DNA of 64,000 bases from Parapedobacter tibetensis (GCF_024704835.1 NZ_JAMXBE010000003.1:248001-312000), one strand, 5' to 3'. Positions 16,338 to 26,371 are shown, counted from the first letter of the stretch. Numbers and translations are program-made. The notes: generated by a model not told the origin, from the sequence alone.

Positions 16338-17120
16338 ATGACCATATTAGATACCATCATTGCCAAAAAAAGTATCGAGGTTGAACAGGCAAAAAAGCAA
16401 GTTACGATTAAGGGTTTGGAAAAGATGCCCCTATTTGCAAGGGCTTGCCTTTCCTTGCGCAACTCCATACTAGACGTTGAAAAAAACGGCATCATCGCGG
16501 AATATAAGCGGGCTTCTCCCTCCAAGGGAATTATCAATGACCGTTCGGCTGTGGCGGAAGTCACGGCCGGCTACCAACACGCTGGAGCTTCAGCCGTTTC
16601 GGTGCTTACAGACCACGATTTCTTCAAGGGAAGCCTCGAGGATTTGGTACAAGCCCGTGCAGCATTGCAAATACCGTTGCTTCGCAAGGAGTTTGTCATT
16701 GATAGCTACCAGATTGCCGAAGCCAAAGCTTATGGTGCAGATATTATCCTACTAATTGCGGCGGTACTTACACCCGAACAGGTAAGGGATTTATCTACGT
16801 ATGCCAAATCCCTTGGAATGAATGTACTGTTGGAGGTGCACAACCGCACCGAACTAGGAAGAACCCTTATGGATACCGTGGATGCCGTGGGCGTGAATAA
16901 CCGCAACCTGAATGATTTTTCCGTTTCACTGGACCATTCGTTTGAATTGGTAGATTTGATTCCGTCTTCTTTCATTAAGGTTTCAGAAAGCGGCATCAGT
17001 GACCCTCATACCATCAGAACGCTCCGCAAAGCTGGTTTCCAAGGTTTCCTCATCGGTGAAAATTTTATGAAAACCGGAAATCCGGCACAGGCGATAAAGG
17101 AGTTTGTAGCGGAATTATAA
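16338..17120 (+). CDS. trpC: Indole-3-glycerol-phosphate synthase TrpC
   Basis: 260 residues, a single (beta/alpha)8 barrel that makes indole-3-glycerol phosphate. Seen: IIAEYKRASPSKG with the catalytic Lys, VLTDHDFFKGSLEDL, LRKEFVIDSYQIAEAKAYGAD, GVNNRNLNDFSV, VSESGI and GFLIGENFM. It lies 20 bases after trpG. trpD, whose product acts between TrpEG and TrpC, is absent here, as are trpF, trpB and trpA; the pathway must be completed elsewhere. Confidence 0.96.
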   Translation: MTILDTIIAKKSIEVEQAKKQVTIKGLEKMPLFARACLSLRNSILDVEKNGIIAEYKRASPSKGIINDRSAVAEVTAGYQHAGASAVSVLTDHDFFKGSLEDLVQARAALQIPLLRKEFVIDSYQIAEAKAYGADIILLIAAVLTPEQVRDLSTYAKSLGMNVLLEVHNRTELGRTLMDTVDAVGVNNRNLNDFSVSLDHSFELVDLIPSSFIKVSESGISDPHTIRTLRKAGFQGFLIGENFMKTGNPAQAIKEFVAEL

Positions 17121-17195
17121 TGCCTTAGATAGCTCGCTCAACATAGTTGAAGGGCTAATCCGGTTTGGTAATACCTGCTAAAGCTGATTAGTTAG

Positions 17196-17336
17196 CGTCT
17201 GTCCATAAAGTCAGTGTCTAGGCTAGAACGTTTGCCAACAAGGCTTGTGTAGTGAAAAAAAGCGCAGTCCCGCTGAGGCGGGATGAGCATTTTTTGAACA
17301 AGCGTAACGCAGTTGGCGGACATTATAGACAGACAC
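17196..17336. mobile_element. MITE-like element with inverted ends and target duplication
   Basis: A 141-base non-coding element. Its ends (17195-17212 and 17319-17336) are inverted repeats matching at 15 of 18 positions (GTGTCTGTC... type). It is flanked by the direct repeat TAGTTAG (17189-17195 and 17337-17343), as expected for a target-site duplication. The right copy contains the folE stop codon. No transposase of this type is visible in the window. Confidence 0.65.
17255..17295. terminator. Bidirectional terminator hairpin between trpC and folE
   Basis: A-run, GC, then TCCCGC-TGAG-GCGGGA, GC and a T-run. The run on each side makes it plausible on both strands, where trpC (+) and folE (-) converge. 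It lies inside the MITE-like element. Confidence 0.7.
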
Positions 17337-17339
17337 TAG

Positions 17340-17978
17340 TTAGCCTAGGGAGGCCGTGATGAGCCTCAAAAATTCACTCCGTGTACGTTCGTGTGCAAAC
17401 TCTCCGGTAAAGGCGGATGTGGTGGTTACCGAATTCTGCTTCTGTACACCTCGCATACACATGCAGAGGTGTTTACATTCGATGACCACGGCCACACCAA
17501 CAGGATTCAGTGTTTGCTGTATGCAATCGCGTATTTCATTGGTGAGACGCTCCTGCACTTGTAGACGACGGGCATAGATATCTACCACCCGGGGTATTTT
17601 GCTCAAGCCTACGATATGTCCATTTGGGATATAGGCCACATGCGCTTTGCCGAAGAAAGGCAACATGTGATGCTCACACATGGAGTATACTTCAATGTCT
17701 TTCACCACCACCATTTGGCTGTATTCCTCCTCAAACATAGCGCCCCTTAAAATCTCGGAGGCATCCAAATCGTATCCATGCGTGAGGTATTGCAAGGCCT
17801 TCGCTACCCTTTCAGGGGTCTTCGCCAAGCCTGCACGCGCTGGGTTCTCGCCCAATGCCTCAAGAATATCCGCGTAATGTGCCGCTATACGGTTTATCTT
17901 ATCGGGGTTATAACGGTCGATTTTCACGTATCCGTCAATTTTTTCTTCATCAAGCGGAAAATCATTGTTCATAGCCAT
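17340..17978 (-). CDS. folE: GTP cyclohydrolase I FolE
   Basis: 212 residues. It converts GTP to 7,8-dihydroneopterin triphosphate for folate or other pterins. Family signs: [19 protein letters not shown], the zinc-binding Cys/His of [40 protein letters not shown], the second zinc Cys in [16 protein letters not shown] and the closing FL.L. It lies 23 bases downstream of the PTPS/QueD-like gene, so the two share a transcript and a pathway. The stop codon lies in the duplicated target of the MITE-like element. Confidence 0.96.
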   Translation of the reverse strand: MAMNNDFPLDEEKIDGYVKIDRYNPDKINRIAAHYADILEALGENPARAGLAKTPERVAKALQYLTHGYDLDASEILRGAMFEEEYSQMVVVKDIEVYSMCEHHMLPFFGKAHVAYIPNGHIVGLSKIPRVVDIYARRLQVQERLTNEIRDCIQQTLNPVGVAVVIECKHLCMCMRGVQKQNSVTTTSAFTGEFAHERTRSEFLRLITASLG

Positions 17979-18001
17979 GTCTTGTTAATTTTTGGCGCAT
18001 T

Positions 18002-18415
18002 TTATTCTCCGAAATACTCTACAGAGTTATTTTCGGTTTCGACCAATCTGACGGAATGTAAAATGACCTGATGCGCCTCGATATGTGGCCTTAACTGGTT
18101 GAAAATTTCCATGGCCAGCACTTCCGTAGACGCCATCTTACCTCGCATGAAATCCACATCGAGGTTTACATTCCTATGGTCGAGCTTGTTGATAACGTGG
18201 GTCATGATGATACTTTTCAGTTCCTTCAGGTCTATTATAAAACCCGTTTGGGGATCTACACTCCCTTTCACCGTTACAAAGAGCTCATAATTGTGGCCGT
18301 GCCAATTTGGATTGGAGCACTTACCGAAGACCGCCTCGTTTTGCTCCAACGTCCACTCCTCACGATATAATTTGTGCGCAGCATTAAACCGTTCGCGCCT
18401 GGTGATATACATCAT
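18002..18415 (-). CDS. queD: 6-carboxytetrahydropterin synthase / 6-pyruvoyltetrahydropterin synthase family (QueD)
   Basis: 137 residues from ATG 18415 (ATG 18412 equally possible). An upstream TTG at 18424 overlaps a TATCTTTG -7 box and is rejected as start. Family features: RRERFNAAHKL with the first zinc His, KCSNPNWHGHNYELFVTVKG (catalytic Cys and HGHNY), LDHRNVN, and the C-terminal ETENNSVEYFG. It uses the FolE product dihydroneopterin triphosphate; pairing with folE supports a queuosine-precursor or tetrahydropterin role, which the sequence does not separate. Confidence 0.92.
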   Translation of the reverse strand: MMYITRRERFNAAHKLYREEWTLEQNEAVFGKCSNPNWHGHNYELFVTVKGSVDPQTGFIIDLKELKSIIMTHVINKLDHRNVNLDVDFMRGKMASTEVLAMEIFNQLRPHIEAHQVILHSVRLVETENNSVEYFGE

Positions 18416-18421
18416 AGGCTG

Positions 18422-18429
18422 CAAAGATA
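18422..18429 (-). promoter_or_regulatory. -7 box of the queD-folE operon
   Basis: TATCTTTG matches TAnnTTTG. It ends 6 bases before ATG 18415, so the message would be nearly leaderless and the apparent TTG start inside the box cannot be used. Confidence 0.6.
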
Positions 18430-18493
18430 ATAGTTAGAATTGAGATATGTGATATAAGGCCTCAGATTCCTAATAGGCTAGGGATAGCATAAA

Positions 18494-20221
18494 CTAAGCC
18501 CCATCCACCATCAGATAAACCACAGATCTTGGCGGCAATTCAAGTTTTATCACGCCATTGAGCGGGGCTGACAGTGCTTTTACGCTGTCATAATTTGTGG
18601 GCCCTCCCGATAATCCTTCAGGTCCTTGCCTGTTAATCAATACTTGTCGTGAAAACGTGCCTCCTTCGCCACCCACCAATGAATAATAGTAATATCGGCT
18701 GCCAGGCTTGAAATTCTTGATGTCTACCGAGGTGACTTTTGCTTCGGTTCCTATGTTGACCAATACCATGGAGGCATCATCCGAGCTGAATCCAGCGGCG
18801 TAGGCAAGCACCTCATCACTCCCGGAAACCGTAGTGGCAAACATGCGGTCGCCAACATATTTCTGGAAATAATACATGTAATAGAACGCCGGCCGTGGGG
18901 TCCACTTGGCCGTGCCATCACCTTCATCACCCAAGCTAAACATCCCGTGGTCGTTGCCATTGGCATACCCATTGGCGATACCCCAGCGGGCGGCCATGCC
19001 GTAATTGTGTTTGATAAACTCCCCTAGCACCATCGTGGCATGCATCCCAGCAATGTGCGATACCATCTGCCGGGATCCTTCGGCACCAATGTTCCATTCC
19101 GTAAGGGCTATGGGTTTCATGGCCACTCCCGCCCGCTGGGTGCTGGTATGCATCCATTGCATCATGCTTCGTGTACCGGATACGGCCGACTGAAGAATAT
19201 CCGCTGCTCCCGTATTGGCACCCAATGGTGTATAGTAATCGTGGATGATGTAATAGTCTGCCTCATCTCCCGCCGCTGCAAAGTACTCCTCATTCCATGT
19301 GCGGTCTGGCACATTCCAGCTGTTTGCCGCATCATAATGCATGAGCTGAGCACCAATCTTAATCGTTGCGCCTACCTCGATAGCCGCCTTGCGCATGGAA
19401 TCGGCATAGACCTTGAAATGCTGACCATACACCGTTCCATTGATAATCTCAGGTTGCCCATCCTTATTGTCGTTCACATCAATTTTGAAGCCTGCCTGCC
19501 ATGGGCCGCTACTTTCATTGCCGATTTCCCAATAGCTGGTCCGCCCGTCATCATGCCGTACCCATTCAGCAGCCAGGTGCGCTGCTGCGGCCACTGGATC
19601 GTCGCTTAAGCCATACCGTGCATAACCATAGTTGATGGTAATCATCCCTTTGGTATTGGTCTGTTGTAGCATTTGGTAATAATTGGCCAGCGAGAGTGTC
19701 CAAGAATCAGTGTTCTTGCCATACCAGTAGAAGGCTTGTGTGGGGTTTCCACCTGTATCGTATAGTGTGGCTGGCACATCCATAGGCATTTGGCCATTAT
19801 TGGCGTTCCAGAAATATATACTAGAAAGGTTTCCGCCCGGAAACCGAATAATTCCGGGGGAAAGTGCCTGTAGATGATTGAGCAACACAGGCTGATCGAC
19901 CATTTGGCCGATGTACAAGTTGGTATTCGTGCCGAATATACTCGGGTTTACACGACTGATGGTTTCACTGTAATCAGCCGTGACGGTAATGGTGGAACCT
20001 AATATCGGTGCCGTGGTGGGTACATACGCGGGTGCCATGAACTGCCGCGGAGCCCAGTCGTCCATGAAAAACCCTACTGAAGCGGGAATGCCTACTTCAG
20101 TGGGTGGTTTCACCGTTTCGTTTCCCATCTCTACGGTTTGGTTTTTCTTGCTGCATGCCAACAGGCTGGCTCCAACAAGCAGCGCAATCCCGTTACGGTA
20201 TATGGCGGTGCTATTTATCAT
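18494..20221 (-). CDS. Clan GH-A glycoside hydrolase lipoprotein, GH51-like
   Basis: 575 residues from ATG 20221. The frame is open to 20281, but only the later start gives a clean lipoprotein signal (GASLLAC, Cys 23). Seen: IIRFPGGNLSSIYFW (GH51-type substrate motif), WEIGNES with the acid/base Glu at about 236, IALTEWNIG with the nucleophile Glu at about 375, and a C-terminal beta-sandwich. These fit a retaining alpha-L-arabinofuranosidase-like enzyme, although other clan-A families (GH39, GH30) share this layout. Cell-surface or periplasmic lipoprotein, last gene of the minus-strand PUL operon. Confidence 0.78.
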   Translation of the reverse strand: MINSTAIYRNGIALLVGASLLACSKKNQTVEMGNETVKPPTEVGIPASVGFFMDDWAPRQFMAPAYVPTTAPILGSTITVTADYSETISRVNPSIFGTNTNLYIGQMVDQPVLLNHLQALSPGIIRFPGGNLSSIYFWNANNGQMPMDVPATLYDTGGNPTQAFYWYGKNTDSWTLSLANYYQMLQQTNTKGMITINYGYARYGLSDDPVAAAAHLAAEWVRHDDGRTSYWEIGNESSGPWQAGFKIDVNDNKDGQPEIINGTVYGQHFKVYADSMRKAAIEVGATIKIGAQLMHYDAANSWNVPDRTWNEEYFAAAGDEADYYIIHDYYTPLGANTGAADILQSAVSGTRSMMQWMHTSTQRAGVAMKPIALTEWNIGAEGSRQMVSHIAGMHATMVLGEFIKHNYGMAARWGIANGYANGNDHGMFSLGDEGDGTAKWTPRPAFYYMYYFQKYVGDRMFATTVSGSDEVLAYAAGFSSDDASMVLVNIGTEAKVTSVDIKNFKPGSRYYYYSLVGGEGGTFSRQVLINRQGPEGLSGGPTNYDSVKALSAPLNGVIKLELPPRSVVYLMVDGA

Positions 20222-20244
20222 GCGGTGTCTTACTACGTTCGTTA

Positions 20245-21657
20245 TTAATCTTGTGGTATGATATAATGAAATGCAAGCCATTCGTCTTTACCCGTATCAT
20301 AGGCGGTGCCAAACCACATGCCCCGTCCGGGCTCATCTGGGAACGCCTTCACTACTTTAATGGTATGTTGCGTCGGGCTCATCCAGCTATCCGGATTTTG
20401 GATGAGTGTATTGCCTGACAGCGTGATTTCGTTGGTTTCCTCATTGATGGTGAATGTACCGTTGGTGATCGTACCGTTTTGGCTCCGTGTGTAGTTTTGC
20501 CCTCCATAGCGGTCAAACCTTATCCATGAGTTTTCGGCAATAGCTGCCCAACCATCATTCCATCCCCAATCGTGTGAAGATCCTGCATTTTCCGTCCAGC
20601 CCTTTCCTTTGGCAATCCAGTCTACGGGATTACCTTCACCGTCGAGCCTCCACAGTTTACCTGAAGATGGCCCTCCGGTCAATAAATTCAGCAACTGACC
20701 AGATTCAAATGAAGGATCAAACCCTTCATCGGGTGTATTGTCTTCCTCGGGTACCCAATTGTCTGCATATTCCTTGGAGATAAAATTATAGACCAACATA
20801 GCCAGTCCTTCGCCATCTACATCCCGGTCTCGGATGACACCCAGCCGAAGTATATCCTCATCAAGGGCAAGTACCCGATAATTAGTCCAATTGCTAATGC
20901 CTGTCAAGCCGTTACTTTCGGGTTTGTAACCCCGAAGGATAGATGCTCCATTAATGGTGAGCATTTTGCTATTGATATCCAGGTAATAGGTGCCATTTTG
21001 TTCAATACCGCCTTCCATAGGCTTGATGGCGTGGAAAAAAGGTCCTCCTTTCAAGCTGAAGGTCATGACACCATAATCACCTTCGTCCATAGCATACACG
21101 CCTTCAGGACTCCAAGTCCAGCAATCATCGCCATAGCAGCCGGTGGCGCCTCCTCCATCCCAAGCACCTCCTTCTAACAACCAGCCGTTGTTTACGCCAT
21201 AAAAAGAGAGGGGCCCTGCAAAATATTTGCTTTCAGTATCCAAGAGCCATTGTTTTTCTTCGCCCGGTCCATCGGATAACGCAATCCAAAGCGGGTCGTT
21301 TACGTAGTTGAGGTTGTCTTCGGTTACCGTGATGGTCACCGGATCCATCTCTACCATACCCCCTGCGGTCATCGCCGAGAATCGGATGGTGTATTCACCC
21401 TCAAAAGCATAGCGCACAGTGTCCCTTGCCCGGTTTGACTTCCCTGTACCATAATCCCAAACGGGTACGGTGCCCGAGGTATGGTTGATGAGGATTACCG
21501 TGTTGCCACCGGGATCGGTCACCAAATCCTGCACCACTTCAAAATTTATTTGTGATTTGTCCAGCAGCTGACCCAATTGGGGGTCGACTTGCTTACATGT
21601 GGCCATGCATAGCAGTACTGCCATCCATGCCATGGTTATTCTTACGTACCTTTTCAT
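20245..21657 (-). CDS. PUL surface glycan-binding lipoprotein with PKD-like domain
   Basis: 470 residues with a lipoprotein signal (LLCMATC, Cys 21). The N-terminal part resembles a PKD/Ig-like domain (VWDYGTGKSNRARDTVRYAF, EGEYTIRFSAMTAGG). The rest has two Trp-rich segments of similar type (EKQWLLD and GKLWRLDGEG, each followed by Gly/Trp-rich loops WDGGG and HDWGWNDGW), as in carbohydrate-binding lipoproteins coded after susD. Position between susD and the hydrolase supports a surface glycan-binding protein, a SusE/F equivalent. No catalytic motif recognised. Confidence 0.75.
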   Translation of the reverse strand: MKRYVRITMAWMAVLLCMATCKQVDPQLGQLLDKSQINFEVVQDLVTDPGGNTVILINHTSGTVPVWDYGTGKSNRARDTVRYAFEGEYTIRFSAMTAGGMVEMDPVTITVTEDNLNYVNDPLWIALSDGPGEEKQWLLDTESKYFAGPLSFYGVNNGWLLEGGAWDGGGATGCYGDDCWTWSPEGVYAMDEGDYGVMTFSLKGGPFFHAIKPMEGGIEQNGTYYLDINSKMLTINGASILRGYKPESNGLTGISNWTNYRVLALDEDILRLGVIRDRDVDGEGLAMLVYNFISKEYADNWVPEEDNTPDEGFDPSFESGQLLNLLTGGPSSGKLWRLDGEGNPVDWIAKGKGWTENAGSSHDWGWNDGWAAIAENSWIRFDRYGGQNYTRSQNGTITNGTFTINEETNEITLSGNTLIQNPDSWMSPTQHTIKVVKAFPDEPGRGMWFGTAYDTGKDEWLAFHYIIPQD

Positions 21658-21687
21658 ATCATTCAGGTTTTAAAAAAGTCTACAAAA

Positions 21688-23286
21688 TTACCAGCCTGGG
21701 TTTTGCTTAAGCACCCCATTTGAAAGTGTGATTTGTGTATAGGGAAGTTGCTGCACCCCTCGGGTTTCCGTGATTTTAGAAGCCGATATCGTTTTGGTCA
21801 CCTCCGCTCCCCCATTCCGTACCGTAGTGGTTTCAGCAATTTCATTAGCCGCTGTTTCGACGCCTTGACGCAACAAATCCCAGTAACGTATGCCTTCGAA
21901 AGCAAATTCCAGCTGTCTTTCACGGAGCAGGTTGGCATTGTTGACCAACAAAGCGGAAAAACCACTCTTGTATGCTCTTCTGCGTACCTCATCAAAATAC
22001 ACCTGGGCATTGGCACTACCCAGCTCGGCGGCCATCAACAAAACATCGGCATATCGGATAGCTACATAATCCTGATATTGGCCGATCATAAAGTTTTCGC
22101 CGCCCCTGAGCACGACTAGGCTATTACCTTCCTCATCCACCATGGGCGAATATTTTTTTACATAATAACCGGTATATTCACGTTGACCTCCAAGATTAGT
22201 GAAATTGACTCCTTCCTCTTCGACCGCAATAATAGAGGCAACTTTACGTGTATCGTCATCACTATAGGCATTCCACAATTTCGGGTTCACGGTGGCCCCA
22301 CCCCAACCATTTCCATATGGATAGCTCCATTGCTCGCGCATACCTACCATCACCATCCAATGGTTGCCATCTGTATTGCCATCGTAATCGCTGGTATAGG
22401 TATATTTGATTGCGAATACGGTTTCCATATTGTCTTCTCCCACATAATCGGCTATGGAAGCGGCTGGCCAGAGCTTCGCATAGTCATCAACTAATCCATG
22501 GCCGCTATTGCTGATTACATCCTCTACGGCGGCAAGAGCTTCTGCCTTGGAGACCATTCCGACAAGGTCCGCCTTGCCATAATAGCCCGTATAGTACAGA
22601 AATACCCGTGCAAGCAAGGATTGGGCGGCCCATTTGGTAACCCTGCCGGCGTTGGGATTGTTGGCTGAAAATGAAACGGTAGGCAGGTTTGCTGTTGCAA
22701 ATTGCAGGTCCTCAGCAATTACACCGTATACCTCGTCCGGATGGGCCTGGGGCAGGTTTTCTGCAGAAGGTTCCGTAAGCAAGGGGATGTTTTCCCAAAG
22801 GCGTACCATATCAAAATAGAGGTACGCACGAAGAAAACGGGTTTCAGCTTCGTATATGGGTCGCAGGGATTCGTTGCCTTCCCAATCGATGTCATCAAGC
22901 TTGATAAGGAGCGTATTGGCCCGGTGCAGTGCCCTGTAATATGCTGCCCAATTGGCACCGAAGATATTCTGGTCTGAGGGCGACCGTAATCGGTCAAATT
23001 CGTCGAGCATTTGGTATCCAAAACCATCGGAGGCGCCGGTACCGCCGAAGCAGTTGTCAGAGAACAGTTCCGTAGCTACCGGCAGGGAAACTCCCTCAGC
23101 CCATACGATCTGCAGCCCATCATATACCCCCACAAGTGCCCGGTATGCATCTTCAGGGGTACGGTAGAATGTTTGTTCCGAGACATTGGTCACGTCTTCC
23201 ACCTGTAAAAATCCTTTCGTACATGCCCCTGTAGCAAGAAGAGACAGCGCCATGATATATCGTGTGAATGCGTTCATTGTTTTCAT
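21688..23286 (-). CDS. susD: SusD/RagB-family glycan-binding lipoprotein
   Basis: 532 residues; lipoprotein signal ends LLATGAC (Cys 22). SusD features: TFYRTPEDAYRALVGVYDGL, AETRFLRAYLYFDMVRLWENIPL, YAVIRYADVLLMAAEL-type helix (VAIRYADVLLM), RERQLEFAFEGIRYWDLLRQG and the terminal LKQNPGW. Partner of the susC 10 bases upstream and second gene of the minus-strand PUL set. Confidence 0.96.
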   Translation of the reverse strand: MKTMNAFTRYIMALSLLATGACTKGFLQVEDVTNVSEQTFYRTPEDAYRALVGVYDGLQIVWAEGVSLPVATELFSDNCFGGTGASDGFGYQMLDEFDRLRSPSDQNIFGANWAAYYRALHRANTLLIKLDDIDWEGNESLRPIYEAETRFLRAYLYFDMVRLWENIPLLTEPSAENLPQAHPDEVYGVIAEDLQFATANLPTVSFSANNPNAGRVTKWAAQSLLARVFLYYTGYYGKADLVGMVSKAEALAAVEDVISNSGHGLVDDYAKLWPAASIADYVGEDNMETVFAIKYTYTSDYDGNTDGNHWMVMVGMREQWSYPYGNGWGGATVNPKLWNAYSDDDTRKVASIIAVEEEGVNFTNLGGQREYTGYYVKKYSPMVDEEGNSLVVLRGGENFMIGQYQDYVAIRYADVLLMAAELGSANAQVYFDEVRRRAYKSGFSALLVNNANLLRERQLEFAFEGIRYWDLLRQGVETAANEIAETTTVRNGGAEVTKTISASKITETRGVQQLPYTQITLSNGVLKQNPGW

Positions 23287-23296
23287 CGTTAATTGG

Positions 23297-26200
23297 TTAA
23301 AATCTAATATTAGCCCCTAGCATGAATGTCCGTGGCCGGGGGTAATAACCCAAATCTACCCCTGAGGAGAACCCTTCTCCATAACCTATTTCGGGATCCA
23401 TACCGTTGTAGCGTGTAAAGGTATACAGGTTGAGCACTGAGGCATAGAGCCGCACCTTACTGAGGTAGCTTTTATTGAACACCTTGCCAAAGTCATACCC
23501 TACCGTTATATTGTTGATACGCAGGTAATCGCCATCGTGGATGTACAGGTCGGAAAATTGTGTCCAATTGCGCGCATCCTCCGTGACCCGAGGCATGGAA
23601 TTGGATGATCCCGGGCCATGCCAACGATCTAAGATAGCCGCTGAGTAATTGGCTTGGGGACTAGAATGATTGCGCCACGATTGGACCAGCTGGTTTCCGG
23701 CCACCCCCGATGCCAGCAAAGCGAAGTCAAACCCTTTATATTCGAGAGCGATGTTGATGCCAAAGGTGTAGTTAGGATTGGGATCGCCCACCATTGTTCG
23801 ATCCAAGTCATTAATGACACCATCATCATTGAGATCGATGTAGCGCACATCTCCAGGTTGCGCGCTGGGCTGTACCAATTGCCCATTTGGATTCCTGTGG
23901 GCAAGTACTTCATCCTCAGATTGGAAGATACCATCCGTTTTTAATCCCCAGAAATAGCCGATGGGAAAGCCATCTTGCGCCCGGTAAAATTCCAGGGAAT
24001 TGGCGTACAGTGAATTTGTATTGCCATGTACGATACCATCTCCGGTGGGGATCCTTCCCACTTTATTGGTGTTATAGGCTCCGTTTACTCCAATTGAATA
24101 GTTCAAGTCGCCTACACGATCGTGGAATGAGAGCGCCAGCTCAACGCCTTTGTTGCGCACATCGCCTCCATTGATAAAGGGGGCAGCAGCTCCGGCGGTA
24201 GCCAGTATCGGTGCTTGGATAAGCCAGTCCCTGGTATCTTTGATATACCAATCGACGTTTACGTCCAGCCTGTTGCGCATCAACCGGGCATCCAGTCCGA
24301 TATTGGTCTGCTCGGAAGTTTCCCATTTGATGAGCTCGTTGCCCAAGCGACTTGGGTAGGCGCCGGGCGTGAGCACACCCTCCTCGGGGCCAAAAATATA
24401 ATTGATGCCAAAGCTTACTGGAGCGAGGAACTGAAAGCCGCTGATATTCTGGTTGCCCACCTGACCCCAGCTAGCCCTAAGCTTGAGGAAATCGAGCCAT
24501 CCACTGGTGGCCTCCATAAAGGATTCATTGGTAGCAATCCATCCGGCCGAAACCGAGGGGAAATAACCCCATTGGTGACCGGGGGCAAATTTGGATGAGC
24601 CATCAGCACGGAAGGTGGCATTGAGCAAGTAGGTCTCCCTGAAATTATAGTTTAACCTGCCAAAATAGGACATCCTTCGTTCCGGTTCGACGGGGGCCCC
24701 TCCCAAGGACATGTTTGCACCGTCTGTATTAGTAGCGTTGTCTAACCAAGCATACTTAAGCCCACTGAAGATGAGGTCGCGATTGTTCCCCCATATCCCG
24801 GAACCATCCAATTTATAGGAAGATGAGCCTACCATGGCAGTGAATTGATGTTCGGGTGCCGGACTGAAATCATAGGTCAGCGTGTTATCCCACATGATTG
24901 CCCGTCCTTTACCCATGGATTGGTTCACTGAGGTGAAATCATTGAACGCATAGATTGACAAACGGTATATGGGTGAAAACGACCGTCCTTCGTTGGCATA
25001 ATAATCCAGTCCGAGCATGGTTTTGAAGGTAAGTCTCGGGATCGGTTGCACCGATAGATATACGTCGCCGATAAGCTTTTGGTCATTGTTGGTGTTTTGG
25101 TTGTTGATGACCATTTCGGCATAAGGATTGGCTTCACCATTATTCCAATCGGAGCTACTGTTGTCGAAGAAATTGCCTTCCTCATCATACATAGGCACAA
25201 AGGGGCTGGTGTTGAATGCTCCGCGTAGTGTATTATTATACTGGTTGCCTACTCCGATTCCATTGTTGTTAGCATAGGTGTAGGTAAGGTGTTGCCCGAA
25301 TTTGATGATGTCCTTGTAAAGCTTGTGCTCGGAATTCAACCTGAAATTGTACCGTTCATAGAAGGAAGAGCCCTTGCCTCCCACAATGCCCTCCTGCGAG
25401 GTATAAGCAATGGAGGAAGAATAGACGGATTGCTCCGTGCCTCCGGTGGCTCCTAGGGTATAATTCTGTGTAAGGGCATTATCTTCAAACATCTCGTTGA
25501 GCCAATTGGTCCCTTCGCCCATCGCGGCTAATTCATCATTGCTGAAATATGGCGGGTTTCCGGAATTAATCCGTGCTTCGTTCATGATGGCCGCGTACTC
25601 GGAGGCATTGAGCATCCGCGCTTTTTTGGCCACCTGTTGGGTTCCGGTATAACCATCAAAGGTAAGCTGAGCACGCCCAGCTTTTCCCGATCTGGTGGTA
25701 ATCAGAACCACCCCGTTGGCCGACTGGGATCCATAGATGGCTGCTGATGCAGCATCCTTGAGGATGTCGATAGACTCGATATCGGCAGGGTTCAAGTAGG
25801 AAATGCTCCCTGTTTGCACGCCATCTACGATATACAGCGGGCCAGCATTGCCAATGGTACCTAGGCCCCTGACAATGACATTAAGGCCCGAACCAGGTTG
25901 ACCGGATACCGTCGTAATCTGCACCCCCGGCGCTTGCCCCTGCAGCGCCTGTAGCGCGTTGGTCTGGCTTTGGCCTAGCAGGTCGTCTCCTTTTACCTGT
26001 AGGTTTGCCCCGGTAACCAGTTTTTTCTTCTGCACGCCATAGCCTACCACCACCACCTCATCAAGATCAGCGATCGACGATTGGAGCCTGATGGTCATAA
26101 CGGAGGCCGCATTTACCGTTATTTCCTGTTCCAGAAATCCCAAGTACGATACGACCAAGATATCCCCAATGGATGCATTGATGGAAAATTTTCCTTGGTC

Positions 26201-26371
26201 ATTGGTCACAGTCGCGGTGGAGCCTCCCTGCACCCGCACATTTGCTCCAGCGATAGGCGCTCCATCGTCTGCGGATAGCACGGTACCCGTGATGGTTTGT
26301 GCAAAGGCAGCTGTGGATAGCATACCGATAAGTATGGTAAGCCCCCATTTGTTGAAAAGTTGCTTGATCAT
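23297..26371 (-). CDS. susC: SusC/RagA TonB-dependent transporter
   Basis: 1024 residues from ATG 26371, which opens a clear signal peptide (KWGLTILIGMLSTAAFAQ); the frame is open to 26473 but the extra part is not signal-like. CarboxypepD_reg-like domain at about 25-110 (TGTVLSADDGAPIAGANVRV), plug with DEVVVVGYGVQKKK and SAAIYGSQSANGVVLITT, then a barrel ending FMLGANIRF. There is no STN domain, so regulation should be by the HTCS upstream rather than by FecR. Confidence 0.96.
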   Translation of the reverse strand: MIKQLFNKWGLTILIGMLSTAAFAQTITGTVLSADDGAPIAGANVRVQGGSTATVTNDQGKFSINASIGDILVVSYLGFLEQEITVNAASVMTIRLQSSIADLDEVVVVGYGVQKKKLVTGANLQVKGDDLLGQSQTNALQALQGQAPGVQITTVSGQPGSGLNVIVRGLGTIGNAGPLYIVDGVQTGSISYLNPADIESIDILKDAASAAIYGSQSANGVVLITTRSGKAGRAQLTFDGYTGTQQVAKKARMLNASEYAAIMNEARINSGNPPYFSNDELAAMGEGTNWLNEMFEDNALTQNYTLGATGGTEQSVYSSSIAYTSQEGIVGGKGSSFYERYNFRLNSEHKLYKDIIKFGQHLTYTYANNNGIGVGNQYNNTLRGAFNTSPFVPMYDEEGNFFDNSSSDWNNGEANPYAEMVINNQNTNNDQKLIGDVYLSVQPIPRLTFKTMLGLDYYANEGRSFSPIYRLSIYAFNDFTSVNQSMGKGRAIMWDNTLTYDFSPAPEHQFTAMVGSSSYKLDGSGIWGNNRDLIFSGLKYAWLDNATNTDGANMSLGGAPVEPERRMSYFGRLNYNFRETYLLNATFRADGSSKFAPGHQWGYFPSVSAGWIATNESFMEATSGWLDFLKLRASWGQVGNQNISGFQFLAPVSFGINYIFGPEEGVLTPGAYPSRLGNELIKWETSEQTNIGLDARLMRNRLDVNVDWYIKDTRDWLIQAPILATAGAAAPFINGGDVRNKGVELALSFHDRVGDLNYSIGVNGAYNTNKVGRIPTGDGIVHGNTNSLYANSLEFYRAQDGFPIGYFWGLKTDGIFQSEDEVLAHRNPNGQLVQPSAQPGDVRYIDLNDDGVINDLDRTMVGDPNPNYTFGINIALEYKGFDFALLASGVAGNQLVQSWRNHSSPQANYSAAILDRWHGPGSSNSMPRVTEDARNWTQFSDLYIHDGDYLRINNITVGYDFGKVFNKSYLSKVRLYASVLNLYTFTRYNGMDPEIGYGEGFSSGVDLGYYPRPRTFMLGANIRF

